A DNA stretch of 32,311 bases. It comes from Candidatus Daviesbacteria bacterium (GTDB lineage Bacteria; Patescibacteriota; Microgenomatia; Daviesbacterales; UBA10151). The stretch's first letter is position 1, and every line of letters begins with the position of its first letter. Under the pieces are notes generated by a model, which saw only the letters and a program-made list of their open reading frames with translations, was not told the origin of the DNA and ran no database searches. The stretch spans positions 172,647 to 204,957 of the forward strand of contig JAUYKM010000009.1 of NCBI GenBank assembly GCA_030699125.1, given 5' to 3'. The position numbers were made by a program, and so were the translations under genes. Below, one piece after another: positions 17,762 through 25,628 of this stretch.

Positions 17762-18340
17762 CTACACTTTTTGTAATTTAAAAGCAATATGTGAGAAAGG
17801 ATACAAAAAAGGCCTTTCAAGCTTAATTGTCTTTGATTTTAATCCTAATTTTTTAAATAATTCTTGCCAGTTTTCTGTATTTCTAAAAGTTAGTGGAATA
17901 AGTAAATCACCATAATGAAATTTATTAAGTAATATATCAGCAATCTTTCCCATAAAAGTTGGTTCTGCTTCAAAGATTAATACCTTATCTGCAATATTAA
18001 TTGCTTGATTAATTAATTGTTCCTGAGCTTCTTTAGGGATATGGTGGAGAACATCATTTAATAGAGCTGTGTTGAATATTCTGCTTGTATAGGGTAGCTG
18101 ATCATTTACAATCTTTTTAAAAGGTATCTTATACACCAAGTAGTTTTTTATATCACATCCTTCGATATCAATTCTAAAATATTCTTTTAGAAATTGCGTA
18201 GTAATACCATTTCCACAACCAATATCTAAAACCTTATCGCCTTTCTTTAGCCAGTTCTTATAAGCTTCAACAATTAACCTAGAGCGGTAGGAAGAAGTAG
18301 CCTTAGTTATTTTTAAGCCAAAAGTAGAAAGTATCATCAT
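17762..18340 (-). CDS. Small class I SAM-dependent methyltransferase (192 aa)
   Basis: Motif I is intact: KVLDIGCGNGITTQFL with GCGNG at 41-45. It is followed by EGCDIKNY (acidic residue for SAM ribose) and the post-core stretch FNTALLNDVLHHIPKEAQEQL, typical of Methyltransf_11/25 enzymes. The target is unknown; methylation of a sugar or lipid carrier precursor is plausible from the neighbours. It is the first gene of the ten-gene minus-strand block. Two consecutive ATG codons (18340 and 18337) could start it. The gap to the divergent GT2 gene is only 36 bases, so its promoter must lie in or next to that gap. Confidence 0.85.
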   Translation of the reverse strand: MMILSTFGLKITKATSSYRSRLIVEAYKNWLKKGDKVLDIGCGNGITTQFLKEYFRIDIEGCDIKNYLVYKIPFKKIVNDQLPYTSRIFNTALLNDVLHHIPKEAQEQLINQAINIADKVLIFEAEPTFMGKIADILLNKFHYGDLLIPLTFRNTENWQELFKKLGLKSKTIKLERPFLYPFSHIAFKLQKV

Positions 18341-18376
18341 AAGGCAATCTATTTATGATAATATTTATCACGAATT
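18341..18376. promoter_or_regulatory. Divergent promoter gap with a 6-bp dyad
   Basis: This 36-base gap separates the ten-gene minus block from the eight-gene plus block. It holds a perfect dyad TGATAA-TAT-TTATCA (18356-18370). Within it, GATAAT (18357-18362, plus) and TATTAT (18363-18358, minus) could each serve as a -10 box, each one mismatch from consensus. No convincing -35 is present for either. One regulator or polymerase site may therefore serve both large blocks. Short AT-rich dyads are expected by chance, so confidence is low. Confidence 0.35.
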
Positions 18377-19210
18377 ATGAATAGACCCAAATTGGTGTCC
18401 GTCGTTATTACTACAAAAAATGAACAGGACGTAATTGAAAAGCTATTGAAATCAACAAAGAATCAATCTTATAAAAGACTTGAAGTAATCTTAGTGGATA
18501 ATAATTCTAGCGATAGAACTTTAGAAATTGCAAAAAAAATGCATGTTAAATTCTATACATATGGTCCAGAAAGATCTGCCCAAAGAAATCTTGGAGCAAA
18601 TAAAGCAAGAGGAGAATATTTGCTTTTTTTAGATGCAGATATGGAGCTCACGAGTAATGTAATTAAAGAATGCATTAGAATAGCAAAAAGTGATAAAAAA
18701 ATTGGTGCAGTTATTATCCCTGAAACATCTAAGGCGCATAATTTTTGGGAAAAAGTGAAAGGTTTTGAGAGATCTTTTTATAACGAAAAAGGCGACCCTA
18801 TAACAGATGCGGCGAGATTCTTCTCAAAAAAAGCATTTATATCCGCAGGAGGTTACGATGAGACAATTACTGGTCCAGAAGATTGGGATTTACCGGAGAC
18901 TATTAGAGAGCTAGGTTTTAAAATTGTAAAAATATCTTCAAGGATAATTCATAAAGAAAGGATTTCATCACCTTTCTCGCTTGCGAAAAAAAAATTTTAT
19001 TACGGTCTGCGCGCGTATAGATATCTTTCTAAGCACAAGATACCATTAATCGGACCTAAAACAATCTATTTTCTGCGCCCTGTCTTTTTAAAAAATATTA
19101 ATAAAATTATTAAGCATCCGATACTATCTTTCGGCATGGTAATGATGTTATCAGCTGAACTGATTGGAGGTGGAATGGGCTATCTTGTTGGGAGGATTAG
19201 AAAACTTTGA
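18377..19210 (+). CDS. GT2 family glycosyltransferase (277 aa)
   Basis: A GT-A fold glycosyltransferase using a nucleotide sugar in the cytoplasm, probably adding a residue to a lipid-linked oligosaccharide. It begins VSVVITTKNEQDVI, with LVDNNSSDRT (39-48, Asp41) and the metal-binding DAD (86-88) in LFLDADMEL. ITGPEDWDL (164-172) supplies the probable catalytic base pair Glu168-Asp169. A hydrophobic segment near residues 248-271 may anchor it to the membrane. It leads the eight-gene plus-strand block. Its stop overlaps the TTG start of the next gene (TTGA), and its 3' end encodes the ribosome-binding site for that gene. Sugar specificity is unknown. Confidence 0.88.
   Translation: MNRPKLVSVVITTKNEQDVIEKLLKSTKNQSYKRLEVILVDNNSSDRTLEIAKKMHVKFYTYGPERSAQRNLGANKARGEYLLFLDADMELTSNVIKECIRIAKSDKKIGAVIIPETSKAHNFWEKVKGFERSFYNEKGDPITDAARFFSKKAFISAGGYDETITGPEDWDLPETIRELGFKIVKISSRIIHKERISSPFSLAKKKFYYGLRAYRYLSKHKIPLIGPKTIYFLRPVFLKNINKIIKHPILSFGMVMMLSAELIGGGMGYLVGRIRKL
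19191..19195 (+). promoter_or_regulatory. Shine-Dalgarno site supporting the TTG start at 19207
   Basis: GGAGG lies inside the last codons of the GT2 gene, 11 bases before TTG 19207. It is one of the few strong Shine-Dalgarno motifs in the window and supports the non-ATG start of the GT4 gene, which has no ATG nearby. Confidence 0.6.
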
Positions 19211-20325
19211 ACATACTGCAGTTGAGTGCACATTTTAGGCCAAATATTGGAGGGGTAGAGACGCATCTTGATGATCTTTGTAAAGTTTTATTAGAAAAGA
19301 AATTCAGGGTTTTTGTATTGACTTATCGTCCTCTACATACAAAAGCATTCTGGAAAATATATGAGAAAAATAATAATCTAGAAATTATCAGAATACCTTG
19401 GATACCGAATATGTTTTATAAGCTTATTGGTATTCCGTTTTTGGAATTTATTTATCTTTTACCGGGTCTTTTTTTTGTAGCACCTTTTGTTATTTTCTTG
19501 AAAAGAATTAATTTAATTCACGCACATGGATTGGTGGCTGGTTTTGTTGGTGTATTCTGGGGATGGGTATTTAAAAGAAAAGTGGTTATCTCTACTCATA
19601 GTATCTATAATTTTCCGAAAGAAGGATTATATAGAGGATTTGTCAAATTCATTTTTGAAAATTCAGATTATAATTTTGGTTTATCGAGACAAGCAGAGAA
19701 TGAAATTAGATCACTTGTTACAGATAAAAATAAAGTAGGAAATTTTACATACTGGATAGACCTAAAAAAATTCAAGAAAATAAAGAATGGAAAAAGCGTT
19801 TTAGGTTGGAAAAATAAATTTGTTGTTTTATTCGTGGGTAGACTGGTACCAGAAAAGGGTATATTAGAACTTCTGCAGGTTGCTAAGATTTGGAATAATA
19901 ACATAAGTTTAAAAATTATTGGTGCTGGCCCTTTGGAAAAAAAGATTGAATCTATGGGTAAAAAAAATAAGAACTTTGAATATTTGGGGAAGGTTGAAAA
20001 TGACGAATTACCAATTTATTATAGTGGAGCAGATGTTTTAGTAATCCCATCAACTCATGAGGAAGGGTTTGGAAGGGTAATACTCGAGTCTTTATCATGC
20101 GGAACACCAATTATCGGTTCAAAAAGAGGCTCAATACCTGAGGTAATAGATAAATCTGTCGGAGTAGTTATTGACATAAACTCTAAAATCATTAAAAATA
20201 CTGTGGAATATTTTTATTTACATCCACAGGCTTTGAGTAAGCTTTCCCGGAATTGCCGCAGATTTGCTGAAAGGAGATATTCAGAAAAAAATGCCCAAGT
20301 AATAATTAATGCATATGGAAAATAA
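19207..20325 (+). CDS. GT4 family glycosyltransferase (372 aa)
   Basis: A retaining GT-B fold glycosyltransferase. The acceptor domain begins NILQLSAHFRPNIGGVETHL, with the GGVE loop of GT4 enzymes. The donor domain has VGRLVPEKG (Arg212, Lys217), which holds the nucleotide-sugar phosphates. It is followed by the E-x7-E motif Glu286...Glu294 in EEGFGRVILESLSCGTP. Length is typical. A hydrophobic stretch at about 75-100 probably provides membrane association, as in GT4 enzymes acting on lipid-linked acceptors. The start is TTG at 19207, overlapping the upstream TGA stop and preceded by GGAGG. Its 3' end overlaps the following methyltransferase start by 17 bases. Confidence 0.92.
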   Translation: MNILQLSAHFRPNIGGVETHLDDLCKVLLEKKFRVFVLTYRPLHTKAFWKIYEKNNNLEIIRIPWIPNMFYKLIGIPFLEFIYLLPGLFFVAPFVIFLKRINLIHAHGLVAGFVGVFWGWVFKRKVVISTHSIYNFPKEGLYRGFVKFIFENSDYNFGLSRQAENEIRSLVTDKNKVGNFTYWIDLKKFKKIKNGKSVLGWKNKFVVLFVGRLVPEKGILELLQVAKIWNNNISLKIIGAGPLEKKIESMGKKNKNFEYLGKVENDELPIYYSGADVLVIPSTHEEGFGRVILESLSCGTPIIGSKRGSIPEVIDKSVGVVIDINSKIIKNTVEYFYLHPQALSKLSRNCRRFAERRYSEKNAQVIINAYGK

Positions 20326-21136
20326 TTTAAATATTGCTTTAAAAAACGTAGGAGACATGGCCCTTAAAAGAAGAGCCAGAAGAATCGTAGAGGAGTTGAA
20401 TCTTCAGGATGGCGATAAAGTGCTGGAAGTGGGTTGTGGAAATGGGTACTATCTCAGTTTATTAAATAGAATTGGGAAGAAGGTTGATTTGGTTGGAATT
20501 GATCATGATAGATTAGCCCTCAAGGACGCAATAAAGTATATAGGTAACAATAAGGTTAAATTAATTTACTCAAAAGCAGAAAATCTCCCATTTGAAAGCT
20601 CGGTTTTTGATAAAGTAGTCATGAGTGAAGTTATAGAGCATGTAAATGACGAAGAGAAAACTCTAAAGGAAATTAAAAGAGTTTTAAAAAAAGGAGGAAT
20701 ACTAGTTTTGACAACTTGTAACATTGAATACCCATTTTTATGGGATCCAATTAACTGGGTATTGCAGCATTTTTTTAATACACATATAGAAAGTGGTTTT
20801 TGGGCGGGTATCTGGAATCAACATACCAGACTTTATAAAGAAAAGACAGTTCAAAAATTAGTCAATAAGGCGGGTTTAGAAGTTGAAGTTTTAGAATCAT
20901 TGACATTTTGGTGCTTGCCATTTAATCATTATATTGTTAATTTTATAGCCAGGCTCTTTTACTCTCATAAGCTACCCAGGGCGCTTGCTACAGGTATGAA
21001 TAAATTCAAAAACAATCAACAATCATTTTTAATCGTGCTTGGTTTTTGGCTTATCAATCTCTTAGATAGTTTAAATGATTTATTACCTCAGGAGACAGGT
21101 GTATCGATATTTCTTAAAGCTAGGAGAAGGTTTTAA
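20309..21136 (+). CDS. Class I SAM-dependent methyltransferase (275 aa)
   Basis: Contains a standard SAM site: KVLEVGCGNGYYLSLL (GCGNG at 42-46), VGIDHDRLAL with the ribose-binding acidic residue, KAENLPFESSVFDKVVMSEV and IEHV, then RVLKKGGILVLTT. These place it in the Methyltransf_11 group. A hydrophobic segment near residues 228-258 suggests membrane association, so the substrate may be lipid-linked. ATG 20309 overlaps the GT4 stop by 17 bases; ATG 20315 is an equally good start. The next gene follows after three bases. It probably methylates a sugar hydroxyl or carboxyl made by this block (inference). Confidence 0.88.
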   Translation: MHMENNLNIALKNVGDMALKRRARRIVEELNLQDGDKVLEVGCGNGYYLSLLNRIGKKVDLVGIDHDRLALKDAIKYIGNNKVKLIYSKAENLPFESSVFDKVVMSEVIEHVNDEEKTLKEIKRVLKKGGILVLTTCNIEYPFLWDPINWVLQHFFNTHIESGFWAGIWNQHTRLYKEKTVQKLVNKAGLEVEVLESLTFWCLPFNHYIVNFIARLFYSHKLPRALATGMNKFKNNQQSFLIVLGFWLINLLDSLNDLLPQETGVSIFLKARRRF

Positions 21137-21139
21137 CAC

Positions 21140-22876
21140 ATGTATATTTTGGGTATACATAACAGTCATGATGCATCAGTGTGTTTAATCAAAGACGGCA
21201 AAATTGTATATTATATTCAGGAAGAAAGACTTAATGGTATAAAGCACTTTGGACCTGCATTGCCAATGCATGCCCTAGATCTATGTTTCGAAACCCAAAA
21301 AATTTCTCAGAGGGATTTAGATATAATCGTTATTCCCGGATTACATCAGATTAAGGATATAAAGTTGCTATTTCATGCCCAAAGTAGTGAGAAAATTGAC
21401 ATTAGTTCAAATGAAACAAAATTTTCCGATAAACTGCGAGCCATGGCAGTAAATGCTGCTGGCTATTTCAGTTATTTGAATATTACAGATCAAATGGACT
21501 TTCCGGTTTATAGACCTACCTACCCCATAAAAAGTAAAACCAGATTATTACAAGTTAATCACCATCTTTCACATGCTGCATCAACCTATTACACCTCTGG
21601 GTTTGATGAATGTCTAGTAGTAACCGCAGATGGTTCTGGGGATGGACTATCTGTTACTGCTTGGGTGGGTAAGGCAGGAGAACTAAAACCGGTTATTAAA
21701 ATAGGTAGGAATGGCTCTTTAGGTTTTTTTTACAATATTGTGACTGAAGCGCTCGGTTGGCAAATTAGTGAGGGCGAAGGGAAGACAATGGGATTGGCTC
21801 CCTATGGTACTACCAATAAAACTAAAGGTGTCTTAGATTTCATCACCCCTGTTTATTCTGACGGCAGATTAGTTAAACCACAATTTTTTGGAATTTTTAA
21901 ATCCTGGAAAACAGATGGAACTTTTCATTGGCATACGCCACAAAGTTCAAAGGTTAAAAAACTAATTGATAAATATGGCAGGGAGAATATTGCAGCAGAG
22001 GCACAAAGAGTTTTAGAGGAACAAATGTTAAATTTTGTACTTCCTTGGATAAAAAGAAGCGGCATAAAAAAAGTAGCTGCAGCAGGTGGAGTGTTTCTTA
22101 ATGTAAAAATGAACCAAAGAATTTGGGAAAGCGGACTCCTGGATGATTTCTATATTTTTCCAGATGCAGGTGATGCAGGGTTAACCGTAGGTTCAGGATT
22201 ATTTACTAATTACTCTGTTTTGAAAAACAGATATATTCCTAGAAGAATAAAAAATACTTACTGGGGAAAAGAATATTCAGATGAAGAGATTGAGAAAATA
22301 TTACGTTTAAGAAAAATTAAATTTACAAAATATGCAGATAAATCAAAATTAATTAAGGATACAGCGATGTTTTTGGCCAAAGGTAAAATCGTGGCTTGGT
22401 TTCAAGGAAGAATGGAGGCAGGCCCTAGAGCTTTAGGAAACAGATCAATTTTGATGGATCCCAGAAAAGCTGAAAATAAAGACATCATCAATTCGCGGGT
22501 AAAGTTTAGAGAAGGTTTTAGACCATTTTGTCCTTCAATGACTCCTGAAGCAGCCAAAAAATATTTAATCAACCCAACTTCGGCAGATTTCATGATCATT
22601 TCTTTTGATGTACCTAAACAATTGGTACAAGATATTCCTGCTGTTGTTCATGTTGATAGAACAGCCAGACCACAGGTTGTTACCAAAGAAGCAAATCCCT
22701 TATATTTTCAATTGATTGATGAATTCGGTAAATTAACGGGAGTACCAGTCTTGCTTAATACTTCTTTTAATATAAAAGGACAACCAATAATCGAGGACCC
22801 ACAAACTGCTATTAAATGTTTCTTTGATACGGGTTTAGATTATCTAGCATTTGGGAATTTTCTCTTGAAAAAATAA
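21140..22876 (+). CDS. O-carbamoyltransferase, NodU/CmcH/TobZ family (578 aa)
   Basis: Transfers a carbamoyl group from carbamoyl phosphate, through carbamoyl-adenylate, onto a hydroxyl such as a sugar OH. The N-terminal Kae1-like domain begins YILGIHNSHDASVCL. It carries the metal-binding NHHLSHA (140-146, HxxxH), the nucleotide loop VVTADGSGDG (160-169) and AAGGVFLNVKMN (314-325). The C-terminal YrdC-like domain shows FQGRMEAGPRALGNRSI (421-437), FRPFCPS (460-466) and LLNTSFN (538-544). Length is normal and no key motif is missing. A ribosome-binding stretch GGAGAAGG (21123-21130) precedes ATG 21140. Placed between a methyltransferase and sugar-nucleotide genes, it probably carbamoylates a glycan sugar. 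Confidence 0.93.
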   Translation: MYILGIHNSHDASVCLIKDGKIVYYIQEERLNGIKHFGPALPMHALDLCFETQKISQRDLDIIVIPGLHQIKDIKLLFHAQSSEKIDISSNETKFSDKLRAMAVNAAGYFSYLNITDQMDFPVYRPTYPIKSKTRLLQVNHHLSHAASTYYTSGFDECLVVTADGSGDGLSVTAWVGKAGELKPVIKIGRNGSLGFFYNIVTEALGWQISEGEGKTMGLAPYGTTNKTKGVLDFITPVYSDGRLVKPQFFGIFKSWKTDGTFHWHTPQSSKVKKLIDKYGRENIAAEAQRVLEEQMLNFVLPWIKRSGIKKVAAAGGVFLNVKMNQRIWESGLLDDFYIFPDAGDAGLTVGSGLFTNYSVLKNRYIPRRIKNTYWGKEYSDEEIEKILRLRKIKFTKYADKSKLIKDTAMFLAKGKIVAWFQGRMEAGPRALGNRSILMDPRKAENKDIINSRVKFREGFRPFCPSMTPEAAKKYLINPTSADFMIISFDVPKQLVQDIPAVVHVDRTARPQVVTKEANPLYFQLIDEFGKLTGVPVLLNTSFNIKGQPIIEDPQTAIKCFFDTGLDYLAFGNFLLKK

Positions 22877-22894
22877 GTCATAAGTTGAATTCTA

Positions 22895-22923
22895 TTGACG
22901 ATTGGAAAAGTTTAAGCTAAACT
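22895..22923 (+). promoter_or_regulatory. Predicted internal promoter before the Gfo/Idh gene
   Basis: TTGACG (22895-22900) and TAAACT (22918-22923) are 17 bases apart. Transcription would start about 22930, just before ATG 22935. This could give separate expression of the sugar-nucleotide half of the plus block. It also argues against the in-frame TTG at 22902 as start, since that codon lies inside the spacer. Confidence 0.4.
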
Positions 22924-22934
22924 CCACAAAGCGT

Positions 22935-23945
22935 ATGATAAAGTGTGGGTTAATAGGATACGGGTATTGGGGGCCTAATATTGCCCAATCACTTACTAAA
23001 TTAACGCATGTTAATTTAGTAAGTATTTGTGATTTGAGTAAAGGTAAACTTAGAGAAGCTAGATCTCTATATCCGCAAATCGAAGTAATCAATGATTATG
23101 ATAAACTTATACAAAACCCCAGTATAAACGCAATAATAATTGCTACACCAGCATATACTCATTTTGACCTTTCATATAAAGCTTTAAGGGAGGGTAAACA
23201 CGTATTAATAGAGAAACCACTAACAATAAATTCTAATCAGGCCTTAAAGCTTATAAGATTAAACAAGAAAGTAAAAAAAATTGTTATGGTAGGTCATACT
23301 TTTGAATATAACCCAACAATTCGCAGAATAAAAAAGATTATCAAAGAGGACAATTTTGGTAAGATCTACTATATTTATTCAACTAGAGTAAATTTGGGTC
23401 AAATCCGGGGAGATATAAATGCTCTTTGGAATTTAGCTCCACATGATATTTCAATATTAAATTTTCTTCTGGATACAACCCCTATAGAAGTTAAAGCTAC
23501 CGGTGGTTCTTTTCTCCAGAAAGGAATAGAAGATGTAGTATTTGCTCTTTTGAAATATCCCAATAATATTCTGGCAGAAATTCATGTAAGTTGGCTAGAT
23601 CCGGTTAAAGAAAGAAGTATGACGGTTGTTGGCTCTAAGAAAATGTTGATTTTTGATGATCTTGATAATGAAATGCCGCTTAAGATATATGATAAGAGGG
23701 TAGATACTGGAGAAGTTGCAAAGGGGCTTAGTACTGAATATAAGATTAGATTACACTCAGGTGATATTTACATTCCCCAAATTGAAAACAAAGAGCCTTT
23801 ACTTGAGGAACTAAAACATTTTTTTGAATGTATTAAAAAAAATATACAACCTAATACTGATTTAACTAACGGTCTGAAAGTGGTACGTGTTTTAGAAGCT
23901 TGTCAGCAGTCTCTCTCAAGAAAAAATTCATGGATAAAAATTTAA
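22935..23945 (+). CDS. Gfo/Idh/MocA family oxidoreductase, WlbA/WbpB-like candidate (336 aa)
   Basis: An NAD-dependent sugar dehydrogenase. The N-terminal Rossmann motif is GLIGYGYWGPN (5-15). HVLIEKPLT (89-97) carries the conserved Lys94. WNLAPHDISI (165-174) carries the His170-Asp171 pair, the usual catalytic region of this superfamily. Followed by an acyltransferase and a DegT aminotransferase, it fits WlbA/WbpB, which oxidises C3 of UDP-GlcNAcA before transamination; this role comes from gene order. I chose ATG 22935, directly before the Rossmann motif, over an in-frame TTG at 22902. A perfect 15-bp-stem hairpin lies about 56 bases into the gene. The 3' end overlaps the next gene by 16 bases. 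Confidence 0.88.
   Translation: MIKCGLIGYGYWGPNIAQSLTKLTHVNLVSICDLSKGKLREARSLYPQIEVINDYDKLIQNPSINAIIIATPAYTHFDLSYKALREGKHVLIEKPLTINSNQALKLIRLNKKVKKIVMVGHTFEYNPTIRRIKKIIKEDNFGKIYYIYSTRVNLGQIRGDINALWNLAPHDISILNFLLDTTPIEVKATGGSFLQKGIEDVVFALLKYPNNILAEIHVSWLDPVKERSMTVVGSKKMLIFDDLDNEMPLKIYDKRVDTGEVAKGLSTEYKIRLHSGDIYIPQIENKEPLLEELKHFFECIKKNIQPNTDLTNGLKVVRVLEACQQSLSRKNSWIKI
22991..23024 (+). repeat. Perfect inverted repeat (15-bp arms, 4-base loop) inside a coding region
   Basis: ACTTACTAAATTAAC (22991-23005) is followed by GCAT (23006-23009) and its exact reverse complement GTTAATTTAGTAAGT (23010-23024). The hairpin lies within the Rossmann domain of the Gfo/Idh gene, encoding the SLTKLTHVNLVS region. 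No T-tract follows, so it is not a classical terminator. Confidence 0.9.
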
Positions 23946-24514
23946 ATATTATTTCCAAAGATATTAAATTGGGTAAAAATGTGAAAATTGAAGAATTCGT
24001 AACTATTGGAAATAATTGTAGAATAGGTAAAGATGGTTTAATAAGATCGTTTACGGTAATTTATAATGGGAATAAAGTAGGCAAAAATTTTAGGACTGGT
24101 CATGGAGTATTAATCCGGGAGAATAATATTATAGGGAATAATGTAAGTATTGGGTCTCATTCCGTTATAGAGCATGATGTGATAATAAAAGATAATTGTA
24201 GAATACACTCAAATGCTTTTATTCCAGAATTGACTGTTTTGGAAGAAGGTTGCTGGATTGGTCCTTCGGCTGTCTTAACTAATGCTAAATATCCTAATAC
24301 ATCATTTACCAAGAAAAAATTAAAAGGGGTAAAAGTGGGTAAAAATGCTAAAATAGGTGCTGGTGCAGTTATTTTGCCCGGTATAACAATAGGTAAGAAT
24401 GCTTTAATTGGGGCAGGAAGTGTGGTAACTAAAGATGTGAAAAAGGGAGAGGTTGTTGTAGGGAACCCGGCAAAGATTATAAAGGAGATATCTGAAATCA
24501 AGGATTATGAATAG
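23930..24514 (+). CDS. Left-handed beta-helix acyltransferase, WlbB/WbpD-like (194 aa)
   Basis: A hexapeptide-repeat acyltransferase, trimeric in known relatives, probably N-acetylating a 3-amino sugar nucleotide with acetyl-CoA. Hexapeptide turns run almost the whole length, starting at ISKDIKLGKNVKIEEF and ending VGKNAKIGAGAVILPGITIG, IGAGSVVTKD and VVGNPAK. The segment EEGCWIGPSAVLTNAKYPN resembles the WlbB/WbpD active-site region. I chose ATG 23930, which overlaps the Gfo/Idh stop by 16 bases, over an in-frame TTG at 23900. Its stop overlaps the DegT start by eight bases. Order and spacing support a joint three-gene pathway with the flanking oxidoreductase and aminotransferase. Confidence 0.87.
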   Translation: MDKNLNIISKDIKLGKNVKIEEFVTIGNNCRIGKDGLIRSFTVIYNGNKVGKNFRTGHGVLIRENNIIGNNVSIGSHSVIEHDVIIKDNCRIHSNAFIPELTVLEEGCWIGPSAVLTNAKYPNTSFTKKKLKGVKVGKNAKIGAGAVILPGITIGKNALIGAGSVVTKDVKKGEVVVGNPAKIIKEISEIKDYE

Positions 24515-25628
24515 AACAAAAAATATGACAATTTCGTTAATGGATTTACCAGGGCAGTATAAATATATAGAGGAAGAAGTGCTTCCAGAAATTAAGAAAG
24601 TACTTGCTTCTGGATTGTATGTTCAAGGTCCCAAGATAACAGAATTTGAAGAAAATTTTGCTAAATATTGCGGTGCTAAATATTGTATAGGAGTAAGCTC
24701 TGGAACAGATGCTCTAATTTTTGCCCTGAAGGCTTTAAATATTGGGATAGGTGACGAAGTTATAACAGTTCCTAATACTTTTACTGCAACAGCTGAGGCG
24801 ATTGTTTTGGTAGGAGCGAGGCCTGTTTTTTGTGATATTGATCCCAATACACAAAACATGGATCCAGAATCTTTAGAAAAAAGACTCACAAAAAGAACGA
24901 GAGCTGTTATACCTGTTCATCTTCATGGTAATCCTGCGGATTTAGATAAGATTTATAGGATTTGTAAGAGGAAAAAAATAGCTATTATAGAAGATGCTGC
25001 TCAAGCACATGGTTCAATATATAAAGGAAAGAAAATTGGTTCTCATAAATCTGATTTCGTCTGTTTTAGTTTTCATCCTGTTAAGAATCTAGGCGCATTT
25101 GGAGACGCCGGAGCCATTGTAACAAACAATAAGAAATTAGCGGAGTTGGTTAGAAAATTGATTAACCACGGAAGAGAAGAACATCATAGACATACATTAA
25201 TAGGTACAACAGGAAGATTGGATACTATTCAAGCAGCCATTTTAGATATTAAATTAAAAAAATTAGACAACTGGATTAAATCAAAAATTAACCTAGTTGA
25301 ATATTACAAGGAAAAACTGAATGGGATCTGCAAATTTATAGATACAACTCCAAAATCAGAAAGTGCCTATCATGTTCTGGCAATACTTACTACAGAAAGA
25401 GATGAATTAGCTAAGTTTTTAGAAAAATATGGTATAGAAACAGGTATGCATTATCCAATCCCATTGTACCTTCAAACCGCATATAAATCCTTGGGATATA
25501 AAAAGGGTGATTTTCCCAACGCAGAAAAATATGCAAGTCAAACATTAACCTTACCGCTGTTTCCTCATATGAAAAAATCACAAATAGACTATATAGTTGA
25601 CAAAATTAAAAAATTTAATGAAAAATAA
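24507..25628 (+). CDS. DegT/DnrJ/EryC1/StrS aminotransferase, WlbC/WbpE-like (373 aa)
   Basis: A PLP-dependent sugar aminotransferase moving an amino group, usually from glutamate, to a keto-sugar nucleotide. Visible motifs: VSSGTDAL (63-70), IIEDAAQAHGS (160-170) with the PLP-pyridine aspartate, and FSFHPVKNLGAFGDAGA with Lys193 as internal aldimine lysine. HGREEHHRH and GTTGRLDTIQAAIL are typical of the family, as is full length. The upstream Gfo/Idh and acyltransferase genes make C3 transamination of a UDP-uronic acid the leading hypothesis; C4 transamination feeding N-formylation is an alternative. Start ATG 24507 overlaps the upstream stop by eight bases. Met8 (24528) is possible but less likely. 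Confidence 0.93.
   Translation: MNRTKNMTISLMDLPGQYKYIEEEVLPEIKKVLASGLYVQGPKITEFEENFAKYCGAKYCIGVSSGTDALIFALKALNIGIGDEVITVPNTFTATAEAIVLVGARPVFCDIDPNTQNMDPESLEKRLTKRTRAVIPVHLHGNPADLDKIYRICKRKKIAIIEDAAQAHGSIYKGKKIGSHKSDFVCFSFHPVKNLGAFGDAGAIVTNNKKLAELVRKLINHGREEHHRHTLIGTTGRLDTIQAAILDIKLKKLDNWIKSKINLVEYYKEKLNGICKFIDTTPKSESAYHVLAILTTERDELAKFLEKYGIETGMHYPIPLYLQTAYKSLGYKKGDFPNAEKYASQTLTLPLFPHMKKSQIDYIVDKIKKFNEK

Noticed and set aside
17746-17820. 25-residue N-terminal extension of the 589-residue GT-C-like protein, overlapping the methyltransferase gene
   Set aside because: The closest paralog starts at the equivalent of Met26, and the extension is the upstream methyltransferase's coding sequence read in another frame.
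19206-19210. Alternative genetic code (TGA as glycine) as in Gracilibacteria/SR1
   Set aside because: TGA ends several complete genes, including this GT2, at the expected length, and conserved glycines are encoded by GGN.
22895-22934. TTG at 22902 as start of the Gfo/Idh gene
   Set aside because: It adds 11 residues with no family match and lies in the spacer of a promoter candidate; ATG 22935 directly precedes the Rossmann motif.
22991-23024. Rho-independent terminator at the coding-region hairpin
   Set aside because: No run of T follows either arm on either strand, and the position is inside a conserved domain near the gene start.
24157-24501. 114-residue open frame on the minus strand opposite the acyltransferase gene
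   Set aside because: It mirrors the repetitive hexapeptide codons of the real gene on the plus strand, has low-complexity Pro/Ile/Thr content and no recognisable motif.
23960-24510. Possible DNA repeat array in the acyltransferase gene
   Set aside because: The periodicity comes from hexapeptide repeats of the beta-helix protein; the DNA copies are imperfect and lack spacers, so it is not a CRISPR or satellite.
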